Assembly (NCBI GenBank): GCA_947167965.1
Contig: CAMVJW010000004.1
Location: 84,893-148,892 of the forward strand
Source: an uncultured Clostridia bacterium
Lineage (GTDB): Bacteria > Bacillota > Clostridia > TANB77 > CAG-508
DNA length: 64,000 nt
Reading direction: 5' to 3'
Positions 29,748 to 38,919 of the stretch are shown piece by piece; within the stretch, counting starts at the first letter, position 1, and each line of letters begins with the position of its first letter. Both the position numbers and the translations under genes were made by a program. The notes under the pieces were generated by a model. It was not told the origin of the DNA and did not search any database. It worked only from the letters and a program-made list of their open reading frames with translations.

Positions 29748-31016
29748 ATGAGATTAAGTAAATTAAATATCAAAAAAATAAACTTAAATGATGTGGATGA
29801 TAATTATTCTGCACAAGATATTTTATTAAAATTAGGAGAATTATATCAATTTGAAAGTGGAATATATGGCTATGGAAATATTTGGAATAAATTGCATAGA
29901 AATATTGAAAACATAATAATTAGTGAGCTAGATAAAGCTGACTGCATACAAGTAGACTTTCCAAAGCTTCAGCCTAGAAAAATATGGGATCAATCAGATA
30001 GATGGGATATTTACACAAAAGAAGGAGACATCATGTTTACTCTAAATAATAACCTAGGGGAATATGGTTTAGCTCCAACAGCAGAAGAGTGTGCAACAAT
30101 ATTTGGTTCAAATAGACTAGGTTCTTATAAATCTATGCCTGCTACATATTATCAAATAGGGGAAAAATTTAGAAAAGAAATAAGGGCAAGAGGTTACTTA
30201 TTTAGACCAAGAACATTTATTATGATGGATGCATATTCATTTGACACATCTGAAGAAAATATGCATAAAACATTTAATAAAATGCATGATGTTTATATGA
30301 ATATATTTAAGAGAATAGGAATTAAAGTTGTTCCAGTAATTAGTGATGGTGGAACAATGGGAGGAAGAGTATCAGAAGAATATCAAGCATTTACAAAACT
30401 TGGGGAAGATATTATTTTATATGATGAAGAAAATGATGTTGGGTTAAATAAAGAAGTATTAGAATTTGAAGATAAAGAAACATTTTTAAAAGCATTTGGT
30501 GTATCAAATATAGAAAGCTTAAAAGAATATAATTCTGTAGAATTAGGAAATAATTTTGAACTTGGTACAAAATACTCTGATTCAATGAAATTATATTATG
30601 TTGATGAAAACGGAGAAAATAAACCATATTATATGGGATGTTATGGAATAGGCCTTGGAAGAATTATTGCATGTATTTTAGAAAATAATGTTATTAAAGT
30701 AAATGATAAAATAAAAGGATTTTCTATTCCATATAATGTAGCACCATATAAAGTACAAATAATATATAATGATACAAATAAAGAAACTGCAGAAAAGCTT
30801 TATAATCATCTTTTAGAAAACAATATAGAAGTAATACTTGATGATAGAGAAAATTTAAATTTAGGAAACCGAATTAATGATGTTTATGTTTTAGGAACTC
30901 CAAAGATGATTATTTTAGGAAATAAATTTGATGGATTTAATTTCGAAATAGAAGATACAAAAACAAATGAAAAAATAACGGCAACTCTAGAAAATATTGT
31001 AGATACTTTGAAATAA
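29748..31016 (+). CDS. Prolyl-tRNA synthetase-like class II protein lacking the INS editing domain
   Basis: 'EYGLAPTAEECAT', 'GEKFRKEIRARGYLFRPRTFIMMDAYSFD', 'YMGCYGIGLGRIIACILE', C-terminal anticodon-binding domain. Confidence 0.85.
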   Translation: MRLSKLNIKKINLNDVDDNYSAQDILLKLGELYQFESGIYGYGNIWNKLHRNIENIIISELDKADCIQVDFPKLQPRKIWDQSDRWDIYTKEGDIMFTLNNNLGEYGLAPTAEECATIFGSNRLGSYKSMPATYYQIGEKFRKEIRARGYLFRPRTFIMMDAYSFDTSEENMHKTFNKMHDVYMNIFKRIGIKVVPVISDGGTMGGRVSEEYQAFTKLGEDIILYDEENDVGLNKEVLEFEDKETFLKAFGVSNIESLKEYNSVELGNNFELGTKYSDSMKLYYVDENGENKPYYMGCYGIGLGRIIACILENNVIKVNDKIKGFSIPYNVAPYKVQIIYNDTNKETAEKLYNHLLENNIEVILDDRENLNLGNRINDVYVLGTPKMIILGNKFDGFNFEIEDTKTNEKITATLENIVDTLK

Positions 31017-31051
31017 TATAAATAATTTAATTATATGAAAGTAGGTAAATT

Positions 31052-31210
31052 AATGAAGAAACATGTAGAGAATTAACAGATAATGGAATTAAATCAATTT
31101 TAATGACAACAAAAATGAATAGTGAAATAGATTCAAAAGAGATTAAACGTGTTAATGATTGGAATGAAATATATAATGAAATTGAAAAATATAAAAAATA
31201 TATTAAATAA
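31052..31210 (+). pseudogene. Scar: C-terminal fragment of a 5'-nucleotidase paralog
   Basis: NEETCRELTDNGIKSILMTTKMNSEIDSKEIKRVNDWNEIYNEIEKYKKYIK* matches the end of 32158-32766 (YETCRKMTDNGIKSILMTTNMNKNVDSKDITRVNNWDEIYEEIGKY). Confidence 0.85.
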
Positions 31211-31260
31211 ATATTCTAATTAATAATTTTTTTAAAAATACTAATGATTGGACGAAATAT

Positions 31261-32130
31261 ATGAAAAAAATAAAAAAAGAATATATATATGCTATAATTT
31301 CAATATTATTATGGTCGACAACTGCAACAGTTACAAAGCTTTTATTAAATAATTTAAATCGTCTACAAGTTTTATTTGTAACTTCTACGTTTGCGTCATT
31401 GTTTTTATTGATTATAAATATTTTTAAAAAAAATTTAAAACAATTAAAATCTTTAAGAATTAGAGATTACATACAATTAGCTTTAATAGGTCTTCTTGGT
31501 ACTTTTTTATATACATTATTCTTTTATATTGGAATAAATAAAATGCAAGCATCTCAAGCATTTATTATAAATTATCTTTGGCCAATTATGTCTGTAGTTT
31601 TTGCTTGTATTATTTTAAAAGAGAAAATTACATTAAAAAAATTTTTAGCAATTATAATTTCTTTTATAGGGGTACTGATTGTAACCTCAAATGGAAATAT
31701 TTTTAAAATTAGTTCAAACTCGCTTATAGGATCAATATATTGTATATTAGCAGCAGTGGCTTATGGATTATTTACAGTGTTAAATAAAAAAGTAAAATAT
31801 GATACTTTTTTAAGCATGATGATTTTTTACTTTTCTTCAGCTATAGTATCTTTAATTTATATAATAATTACCAAAAATTGGATTAGTATTGAAATTATTC
31901 AATTTGCAGGATTAATTTGGCTAGGTTTTTTTACCTCAGCAATTGCATTTACATCTTGGGCTATTGCACTAGAAAAAGGTAATACTGCTAAAATATCTAA
32001 TTTAGCATATATAACACCATTTTTATCTCTAATTTGGACTAGTATAATATTAAAAGAAACTGTAAGTATATATAGCGTAATTGGTTTAGTAGTAATTATT
32101 TTAGGTGTATTAATTCAACTAAAAGATTAA
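31261..32130 (+). CDS. EamA/DMT family transporter
   Basis: ~10 TM helices, duplicated EamA pattern, 'AFIINYLWPIMSVVFACIILKEKIT'. Confidence 0.88.
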   Translation: MKKIKKEYIYAIISILLWSTTATVTKLLLNNLNRLQVLFVTSTFASLFLLIINIFKKNLKQLKSLRIRDYIQLALIGLLGTFLYTLFFYIGINKMQASQAFIINYLWPIMSVVFACIILKEKITLKKFLAIIISFIGVLIVTSNGNIFKISSNSLIGSIYCILAAVAYGLFTVLNKKVKYDTFLSMMIFYFSSAIVSLIYIIITKNWISIEIIQFAGLIWLGFFTSAIAFTSWAIALEKGNTAKISNLAYITPFLSLIWTSIILKETVSIYSVIGLVVIILGVLIQLKD

Positions 32131-32157
32131 TAATATTAAATTATAAGGTAGGTAGAA

Positions 32158-32766
32158 ATGAAAATTGGAATTGATATAGATGATACAATATTATATACAG
32201 CAAAAACAATGTTTAAATATGCAGATTTATATGTAAAAGAGCTATCAGAAGAGCCTGCTAATAAAGATTGCATGGGGTCAATTAGAGACTCATATTATTT
32301 GAATGTATATTATGGGTGGGATGATAACAAAGCAATTTCTTTCTTTAATAAGTATTATAATCAAATTTTAAATGAATCTTCTATGATGCCTAATGTAGAT
32401 AAAGTATTAGCTAAATTAAAAAATAATGGAAATACAATACACTTTATTACTGCTAGATTAACAAATATTGCTGGTTGTAATACTGAAGAAATTACTAAAA
32501 ATTGTTTAAAAAAATTTAATATACCTTATGATAGTTTAAATTTACATATTTCAAATAAGATTAACTTCTTTAAAGACAATAATATTGATATATGTATAGA
32601 AGATAGTTATGAAACATGTAGAAAAATGACTGATAATGGAATAAAATCAATTCTAATGACAACTAATATGAACAAAAATGTTGACTCTAAAGATATTACT
32701 CGTGTAAATAACTGGGACGAAATATATGAAGAAATTGGAAAATATCAAGAAAATGGAGGTATCTAA
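32158..32766 (+). CDS. 5'(3')-deoxyribonucleotidase-like HAD protein
   Basis: 'KIGIDIDDTILYT', 'HFITAR', 'NIDICIEDSYETC'. Confidence 0.8.
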   Translation: MKIGIDIDDTILYTAKTMFKYADLYVKELSEEPANKDCMGSIRDSYYLNVYYGWDDNKAISFFNKYYNQILNESSMMPNVDKVLAKLKNNGNTIHFITARLTNIAGCNTEEITKNCLKKFNIPYDSLNLHISNKINFFKDNNIDICIEDSYETCRKMTDNGIKSILMTTNMNKNVDSKDITRVNNWDEIYEEIGKYQENGGI

Positions 32767-32768
32767 AA

Positions 32769-33299
32769 ATGAAAATATTAATGGGAACAAAAAATCCTGG
32801 AAAAATTGAAGGTGCAAGGCAAGCATTTGAAAAGTATTTTACCAATATAGAAATTGAAGGTATACCTGTTGATTCAGAAGTTGGAAATCAACCAATAGAT
32901 ACTCAAATTTTACAAGGAGCCAAAAACAGGGTTAAAAACCTAAAAAAATATGCTCAAGAAAACAATATAGAAGCAGATTTTTATATAGCGTCAGAAGCAG
33001 GAATTACAAATCTATTAGGAGATTGGGTTGATATAAATTCTGCTGTAATAGAAGATAAATATGGCATGCAAAGTATTGGTATTAGTCAAGGTTTTCCGCT
33101 TCCAGACAAATATATAGAAGAAATTAAATCTTCTGAATTAGGCAAAGTAATGGATAAAATTTTCAAATTAAAAGAATCAGGAAAAGGCAAAGGTGGAATA
33201 AGTATTTTAACAAAAGATGTAGTGTCAAGAATTGATTTAACAAAAAATGCTTTTATTATGGCTCTAACTAAGCATATTAATGGTGATATATGGAAATAA
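32769..33299 (+). CDS. Inosine/xanthosine triphosphatase, YjjX/DUF84 family
   Basis: 'MGTKNPGKIEGARQAFEKYF', 'QPIDTQILQGAKNR', 'ASEAGI', 'GKGKGGISILTK'. Confidence 0.85.
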   Translation: MKILMGTKNPGKIEGARQAFEKYFTNIEIEGIPVDSEVGNQPIDTQILQGAKNRVKNLKKYAQENNIEADFYIASEAGITNLLGDWVDINSAVIEDKYGMQSIGISQGFPLPDKYIEEIKSSELGKVMDKIFKLKESGKGKGGISILTKDVVSRIDLTKNAFIMALTKHINGDIWK

Positions 33300-33344
33300 A
33301 GAAAAATAGAAATAGATATATAGGTTTCAAAATATCTTAGTAAA

Positions 33345-33458
33345 GAAATTGATTCAAGATTAATTTATATTCCTAATAAGCAACATTTTGGAACGCCTTA
33401 TAGAACACAAAAATTGACAAAGCTAATTGAATTATTAAAATCTGAAAAGTTAATATAG
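33345..33458 (+). pseudogene. ORF remnant, family unknown
   Basis: Open frame without a start: KEIDSRLIYIPNKQHFGTPYRTQKLTKLIELLKSEKLI*. Confidence 0.3.
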
Positions 33459-33493
33459 CAAATAGAATATTAAGATAAAATTTGTGTGAGTAG

Positions 33494-33523
33494 AGATGTC
33501 GAAAAATGTCGATATCTTTTTTT
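33494..33523 (+). terminator. Rho-independent terminator
   Basis: agatgtcga...tcgatatct followed by ttttttt. Confidence 0.75.
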
Positions 33524-33604
33524 GGCTTTTTTATGAAAATTATTGAATTATTAGAAAACAAATGATATAATGCGAACATAAGTTTAAAGGAAGGTACTGT
33601 TACT

Positions 33605-34054
33605 ATGGCAAACACAACAGAAATTGTTCCAATAAATAGAAATTCAGCTATTGAGCAATATGAAATTGAAGATATAAAGCAAAAAATCTATACTATAAGA
33701 GGTAAACAAGTAATGCTAGATAGTGATGTAGCTATATTATACCATTATGAAACTAAAAAGATAAATCAAGCTGTAAAAAGAAATATAGACCGATTTCCAG
33801 AAAAGTTTTGTTTTCGATTAACAGAAAACGAACTTGATGATAACTGGTCACAGTTTGTGACCAGTTCAGCAAAAGAGGATATCAAACATCGAGGTAAAAA
33901 ATATTTACCATTAGCATTCACAGAGCAAGGAATAGCAATGCTTTCGGGAGTTTTAAAGAATCAAATTGCAGTACAGGTTAGTATTAATATAATGGATGCT
34001 TTTGTAGAGATGAGAAAATTTATGATTAATAACGGTCAAATATTTAGTAAATAA
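33605..34054 (+). CDS. ORF6N-domain protein (copy 3, short C-terminus)
   Basis: 'IKQKIYTIRGKQVMLDSDVAILYHYETKKINQAVKRNIDRFPEKFCFRLTE...LPLAFTEQGIAMLSGVLKNQIAVQVSINIMDAFVEMRKFM'. Confidence 0.85.
   Translation: MANTTEIVPINRNSAIEQYEIEDIKQKIYTIRGKQVMLDSDVAILYHYETKKINQAVKRNIDRFPEKFCFRLTENELDDNWSQFVTSSAKEDIKHRGKKYLPLAFTEQGIAMLSGVLKNQIAVQVSINIMDAFVEMRKFMINNGQIFSK
33844..33868. promoter_or_regulatory. Dyad inside ORF6N copy 3
   Basis: aactggtcaca-gtt-tgtgaccagtt, 11-bp perfect arms, encodes SQFVTS region. Confidence 0.6.
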
Positions 34055-34216
34055 ATGTTTTGGAATTACATTAATAAAATATGATTCAATAATAAAAGAT
34101 ATACTTTCAAAATTATAACAGTAAAAATTTACATTTTTGTATTAATTGTTGTTGATAACTATAATTAATGATATAATGAGTGCAAATCTAAAAATGGAGA
34201 TATTTAGAAATAATAA

Positions 34217-34900
34217 ATGGAAAAAGATAAAGTTCAAACCACAATAGAAACATATAATAATATTACCCAAGAATATATTGATTTTTATAAATCAAATATT
34301 GAAAAAGGAAAAATAACATTACAAAAAGAAATAAAATATATTGTTTCTAAACTTAAAAACAATTCAAAGATTTTAGATGCAGGTACAGCAATTGGAGAAT
34401 ATCCAAGATATTTAACAGAAAAATACAACAAGAACTTTAATGTTATAGGAATTGACACATCAGAAAATATGCTTAAAAAAGCAACTGACTTTGCTCCTAA
34501 GGCTAAATTCTTACAAATGGATATAAGAGATTTAAAATTTAATTCAAATACTTTTGATGCAATTATTTGTTTTGCAACATTAATACATGTTGATGATAAA
34601 ACTTGTATTAATGTATTAAATAAATTTGATGAGCTTTTAAAAGAAGAAGGTATAATTGCAATTAATGTAATGGAGCATTTAAAAGGAGATAAAGAAATCT
34701 TTATAAAAGAACCATTTAATGAAAATTATATGACATATTATAATAGATATTCAAAACAATTCTTTATTGACTATTTTACTAATAATAATTACAGAGTCGA
34801 TAAAATATTTAATAAAAAAATATATAAAGAATCTAACGTTGGCAAAGATTTAAGTGGAACTAATGAGTTTACTATTATTGCTAAAAAAATAAATAAGTAA
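34217..34900 (+). CDS. Class I SAM-dependent methyltransferase
   Basis: 'ILDAGTAIGEYPRYL', 'VIGIDTSENML', 'FDAIICFATLIHV'. Confidence 0.88.
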   Translation: MEKDKVQTTIETYNNITQEYIDFYKSNIEKGKITLQKEIKYIVSKLKNNSKILDAGTAIGEYPRYLTEKYNKNFNVIGIDTSENMLKKATDFAPKAKFLQMDIRDLKFNSNTFDAIICFATLIHVDDKTCINVLNKFDELLKEEGIIAINVMEHLKGDKEIFIKEPFNENYMTYYNRYSKQFFIDYFTNNNYRVDKIFNKKIYKESNVGKDLSGTNEFTIIAKKINK

Positions 34901-34924
34901 AAAATCAAAGAAAGGATTTTTTAT

Positions 34925-36067
34925 ATGAATAAACCTATATATCTTGATAATAATGCAACCACAAAAATTGATGATGAAGTGTTAAATGCTATGCTTCCAT
35001 ATTTTAAAGAACAATATGGAAATCCAAGTAGTATATATTCTTTTGGATGTAAAATAAAACAGGAACTAAAAAATGCAAGGGCTTCAGTTGCTCAATTACT
35101 AAATACAAATCCTGATAATCTAATATTTACAAGTAGTGGAAGTGAAGGAAATGTTACTTCAATTATGAGTGCTATTAAAACTAATCCAAATAAAAAACAC
35201 ATCATAACAACAAAAATTGAACATGCATCTATTTTAGAAACTATGAAACATCTAGAAACTCAAGGATATAATGTCACATACTTATCAGTTGATAATTTAG
35301 GTAGGCTAGATTTAGACGAATTAAAAAATTCTATCACAAGTGATACATGTTTAATTTCTGTAATGATGGTTAATAACGAATTAGGTAATATATATCCTAT
35401 TAAAGAAATTACTAAGATAGCACATCAAAATAGTATTTTAGTACATTGTGATGGAGTACAAGCACTTGGAAAAATAAAAATTGATGTTGAAGAGTTAGAT
35501 GTAGATTATTTTTCAATTTCTGGTCATAAAATAAATGCACCGAAGGGAATAGGTGCTTTATATATAAAGAATAATGATTTCTTTAGTCCATTAATTTTTG
35601 GTCATCAAGAAAATAACAGAAGAGGTGGAACTGAAAATGTTCCATATATAGTTGGATTTGGAAAGGCTGCAGAACTGATTATTAATGATAATTATAATAA
35701 AGAAAAAGAAATACAAAAACTTAGAGATTATATGGAACAAAAAATTAGGAGCAATATAGAAAACGTTTTTATTTATGGGGATATAGATAATAGAGTTCCA
35801 GGTACCTCAAGTATAGCAATTGAGGGAATAAAAGGTGATGAATTAATGATAGTATTAGAATCTTATAACATTTTTGTTTCTACTGGATCAGCTTGTAATT
35901 CTGAAATAGCTCTTCCATCACATGTCTTAGTAGCATGTAATGCTGATCTAGAAAAATATAGCCCTATAAGAATAAGCTTAGATAAAAATACAACTAAGGA
36001 AGATATAGATACATTTATTAATTGTTTAACAGATTTAATAAAAATGTTAAGAAAGAGAGGAAAATAA
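34925..36067 (+). CDS. Cysteine desulfurase (NifS/IscS-like)
   Basis: 'IYLDNNATTKID', 'SVMMVNNELGNIYP', 'VHCDGVQALGKI', PLP Lys 'ISGHKINAPKGIGAL', Cys loop 'STGSACNSE'. Confidence 0.93.
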   Translation: MNKPIYLDNNATTKIDDEVLNAMLPYFKEQYGNPSSIYSFGCKIKQELKNARASVAQLLNTNPDNLIFTSSGSEGNVTSIMSAIKTNPNKKHIITTKIEHASILETMKHLETQGYNVTYLSVDNLGRLDLDELKNSITSDTCLISVMMVNNELGNIYPIKEITKIAHQNSILVHCDGVQALGKIKIDVEELDVDYFSISGHKINAPKGIGALYIKNNDFFSPLIFGHQENNRRGGTENVPYIVGFGKAAELIINDNYNKEKEIQKLRDYMEQKIRSNIENVFIYGDIDNRVPGTSSIAIEGIKGDELMIVLESYNIFVSTGSACNSEIALPSHVLVACNADLEKYSPIRISLDKNTTKEDIDTFINCLTDLIKMLRKRGK

Positions 36068-36069
36068 TT

Positions 36070-36690
36070 ATGCCAGTAATAATTAATTATAAAATATGTG
36101 ATAATGCTGAAGCTTGTAATGCAATTAATGTATGCCCAACAGGTGCTTTTAGGTGGAATAAGGAAAAAAACTCTCTAGAAATAGATGAAAGTACATGTAT
36201 TAATTGTGGAAAATGTGCTACATCAGAAGAAAGTTGTGGAGTTGGAGCTATTAAATTTGCAAAAGATGAGGAGGAACTTAAAAAAATCAAAAAAGAAATA
36301 GATGATGATCCTCGAACAATTTCTGATTTAATGGTAGATAGATATGGTGGACAACCACTAAATAATCCTTTTTATTGTCAAGAAGATGAATTACAACCAG
36401 TTTTAACTACACCTAATTTATGCTTTGTAGAGTTTTTTAATGATGATTCTATAGAGTGCTTAATAAAGTCTATACCAATAAAAGAGATTTTAAAAATCAA
36501 TAATGAAAATAATACATATCGTAAAGTTGAAATAGCTACAGATAAATTATTAAATAAATATGGTGTAAAAAGTTTACCTGCATTATTAATAATTAAAAAT
36601 GATGATTTACTAGGAAAAATAGAAGGCTATTATTCAATTGATCAAAAACAAGAATTAATGGATAAAATAAATGAAATATTAAATAAATAG
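36070..36690 (+). CDS. 4Fe-4S ferredoxin domain fused to a thioredoxin-like domain
   Basis: 'CDNAEACNAINVCPTGAFRW', 'STCINCGKCATSEESCGVGAI', C-term 'LLNKYGVKSLPALLIIKNDDLLGKIEGYY'. Confidence 0.75.
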   Translation: MPVIINYKICDNAEACNAINVCPTGAFRWNKEKNSLEIDESTCINCGKCATSEESCGVGAIKFAKDEEELKKIKKEIDDDPRTISDLMVDRYGGQPLNNPFYCQEDELQPVLTTPNLCFVEFFNDDSIECLIKSIPIKEILKINNENNTYRKVEIATDKLLNKYGVKSLPALLIIKNDDLLGKIEGYYSIDQKQELMDKINEILNK

Positions 36691-36704
36691 AAAGGCAAAA
36701 TCTA

Positions 36705-38099
36705 ATGGAACAAATAGATTATATAAATACTGTAAAAGATAAAATTAAAAATAAGAATCAAAAATATTATATTTTAACTTTTGGATGTCAATTAAATGAA
36801 AATGATTCTGAAAAAATTGCAGGTATGTTAGAAGAAATGGGATATACTAAAACAGATAATATATCAGATTCTGACTTAATAATATTTAATACATGCTGTG
36901 TTAGGGAAAACGCGGAAGAACGTTTATTCGGAAAAATAGGTGAAGTAAAAAGATTAAAAGAAGAAAAAAATACTATTATTGCAATCGGTGGATGTATGAT
37001 GCAAGAAAAGTCTATGCTTGAAAAAATACAAAAAAGCTATAAATATGTAGATATAGTATTTGGAACTCATACAATTCAAACACTTCCAGAAGATTTATAT
37101 AAAGTACTTATAAAAAGACAAAAAGCAAAAGAAATTCTTTACATAGATGGTGAAATTATAGAAGGATTACCAATTAAAAGAAATGATAAATATAGAGCTT
37201 CTGTTACTATAATGTATGGATGTAATAATTTTTGTACATATTGTATTGTTCCTTATGTTAGAGGTAGAGAACGTAGCAGACACCCTAATGATATATTAGA
37301 TGAGATTAAAAGTCTTGCTCAAAATGGATATAAAGAAATTACATTATTAGGTCAAAATGTTAATTCATATGGAAATGATAAATTTAAATATTGTAAATCT
37401 AAAGAAGCGGTGGAAATTGATACTTTCGCTAAATTGTTAAGAGAAATATGTAAAATAGAAGGAATTGAGAAAGTTAAGTTTATGTCTCCACATCCAAAAG
37501 ATTTTACAGATGATGTGATAGAAGCAATAAAAGATAATCCAAAAATCTCTAGAATGATACATATGCCATTACAATCTGGAAATTCAAAAGTTTTAAAAGA
37601 AATGAATAGAAAATATACAAAAGAAGATTTCCTTAATCTAATAGATAAAATGAAAACAGAAATACCAGATATACATCTTTCAACAGATATAATAGTTGGT
37701 TTTCCAGGAGAAACTGATATAGAATTTGAAGATACTTTAGATGTTGTAAGAAAAGTTGAATTTGAACAAATATTTATGTTTATATACTCTCCAAGAGAAG
37801 GAACAGTTGCCGCATCAAGAGATGATCAAATCCCAGATGATATAAAACATAAAAGATTTAATAGACTAAAAGAAATATATGATAAACAGGTAGAAATTCA
37901 GAATGAAAAATATATTGGAACAATTCAAAATGTTTTAATTGAAGGGCCAAGCAAAAATGACCCAAATAAATTAACAGGAAGAACAGATTCAAATAAAGTT
38001 ATTGTATTTACACCTAATGGAACAGAGAAAATAGGAGAGTATGTTAATCTTAAAATAACAGAAAATCACAGATGGTTTTTAATAGGTGAAATATTATAA
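36705..38099 (+). CDS. miaB: tRNA-2-methylthio-N6-dimethylallyladenosine synthase (MiaB)
   Basis: 'LTFGCQLNENDSEKIAGMLEEMGY', 'NTCCVRENAEERLFG', 'YGCNNFCTYCIVPYVRGRERSR', TRAM domain. Confidence 0.93.
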   Translation: MEQIDYINTVKDKIKNKNQKYYILTFGCQLNENDSEKIAGMLEEMGYTKTDNISDSDLIIFNTCCVRENAEERLFGKIGEVKRLKEEKNTIIAIGGCMMQEKSMLEKIQKSYKYVDIVFGTHTIQTLPEDLYKVLIKRQKAKEILYIDGEIIEGLPIKRNDKYRASVTIMYGCNNFCTYCIVPYVRGRERSRHPNDILDEIKSLAQNGYKEITLLGQNVNSYGNDKFKYCKSKEAVEIDTFAKLLREICKIEGIEKVKFMSPHPKDFTDDVIEAIKDNPKISRMIHMPLQSGNSKVLKEMNRKYTKEDFLNLIDKMKTEIPDIHLSTDIIVGFPGETDIEFEDTLDVVRKVEFEQIFMFIYSPREGTVAASRDDQIPDDIKHKRFNRLKEIYDKQVEIQNEKYIGTIQNVLIEGPSKNDPNKLTGRTDSNKVIVFTPNGTEKIGEYVNLKITENHRWFLIGEIL

Positions 38100-38232
38100 T
38101 CCCTTCATATTATTACACATACACTTATCGTATCGTAATACGATATGATGAAAATAAAACCTAACCTATTTTTTTTTATTTGTTGACTTCCCATATTTTG
38201 CCAATCTATAATATAATTGGAGGTGGGGAAAA

Positions 38233-38892
38233 ATGGAAAACATTAATAATATATCAAAACTAACTGACGAAGAAAAAATTAAAACAGTTTTGGCCAATTA
38301 TAATGATATTGCCAAAGATTATGTTATAAATTTTTGGAATGACACTTGTGATAATAAATATATTGATGGTTTTTTGAATGATTTACCTGGTAAAAAAATT
38401 CTTGATTTAGGATGTGGAATTGGAAAAGATGAATATTATATTTCAAATAAAGGATATGATATAATTGGAATTGACTTTGCAGAAAATGTTATTAAAGAAG
38501 CAAAAAACAAATTTCCAAGTTGTAAATTTGAAATTAAAGATTTAACTGATTTAAATTATCCATCTAATAGCTTTGATGGGATTATATTTATAAATACATT
38601 ATTTCATATTCCAGAAAAAAAATTATTTAATACATTTAAAAATATAAATAGAATTTTAAAATCAAATGGAAAAATGCTTATGATATTTCAGGAAGGTGAA
38701 AAAGAGTTTCTTCAAGAAGAACCACTAAAAAAAGGAAATTATGTATATATGCATGAATACACATTTGAATTTATTAATAGTGTTTTAAATGCTCATAATC
38801 TTAAAATTTATAATTTTGAAAGAGAAAATGTTAATGATAAAAATTGTCCTATAAACAAAAAGTTAATTTTATATATTGAAAAAAAGAATTAA
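38233..38892 (+). CDS. Class I SAM-dependent methyltransferase
   Basis: 'ILDLGCGIGKDEYYISNKGYDIIGIDFAENVI'. Confidence 0.9.
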   Translation: MENINNISKLTDEEKIKTVLANYNDIAKDYVINFWNDTCDNKYIDGFLNDLPGKKILDLGCGIGKDEYYISNKGYDIIGIDFAENVIKEAKNKFPSCKFEIKDLTDLNYPSNSFDGIIFINTLFHIPEKKLFNTFKNINRILKSNGKMLMIFQEGEKEFLQEEPLKKGNYVYMHEYTFEFINSVLNAHNLKIYNFERENVNDKNCPINKKLILYIEKKN

Positions 38893-38919
38893 AAAATTTA
38901 GTTGAAAGGGGATAATACA

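Noticed and set aside
10257-34054. Prophage or phage remnant based on ORF6N (anti-repressor-like) genes
   Set aside because: No integrase, terminase, capsid, tail or lysis genes nearby; ORF6N genes occur as isolated units.
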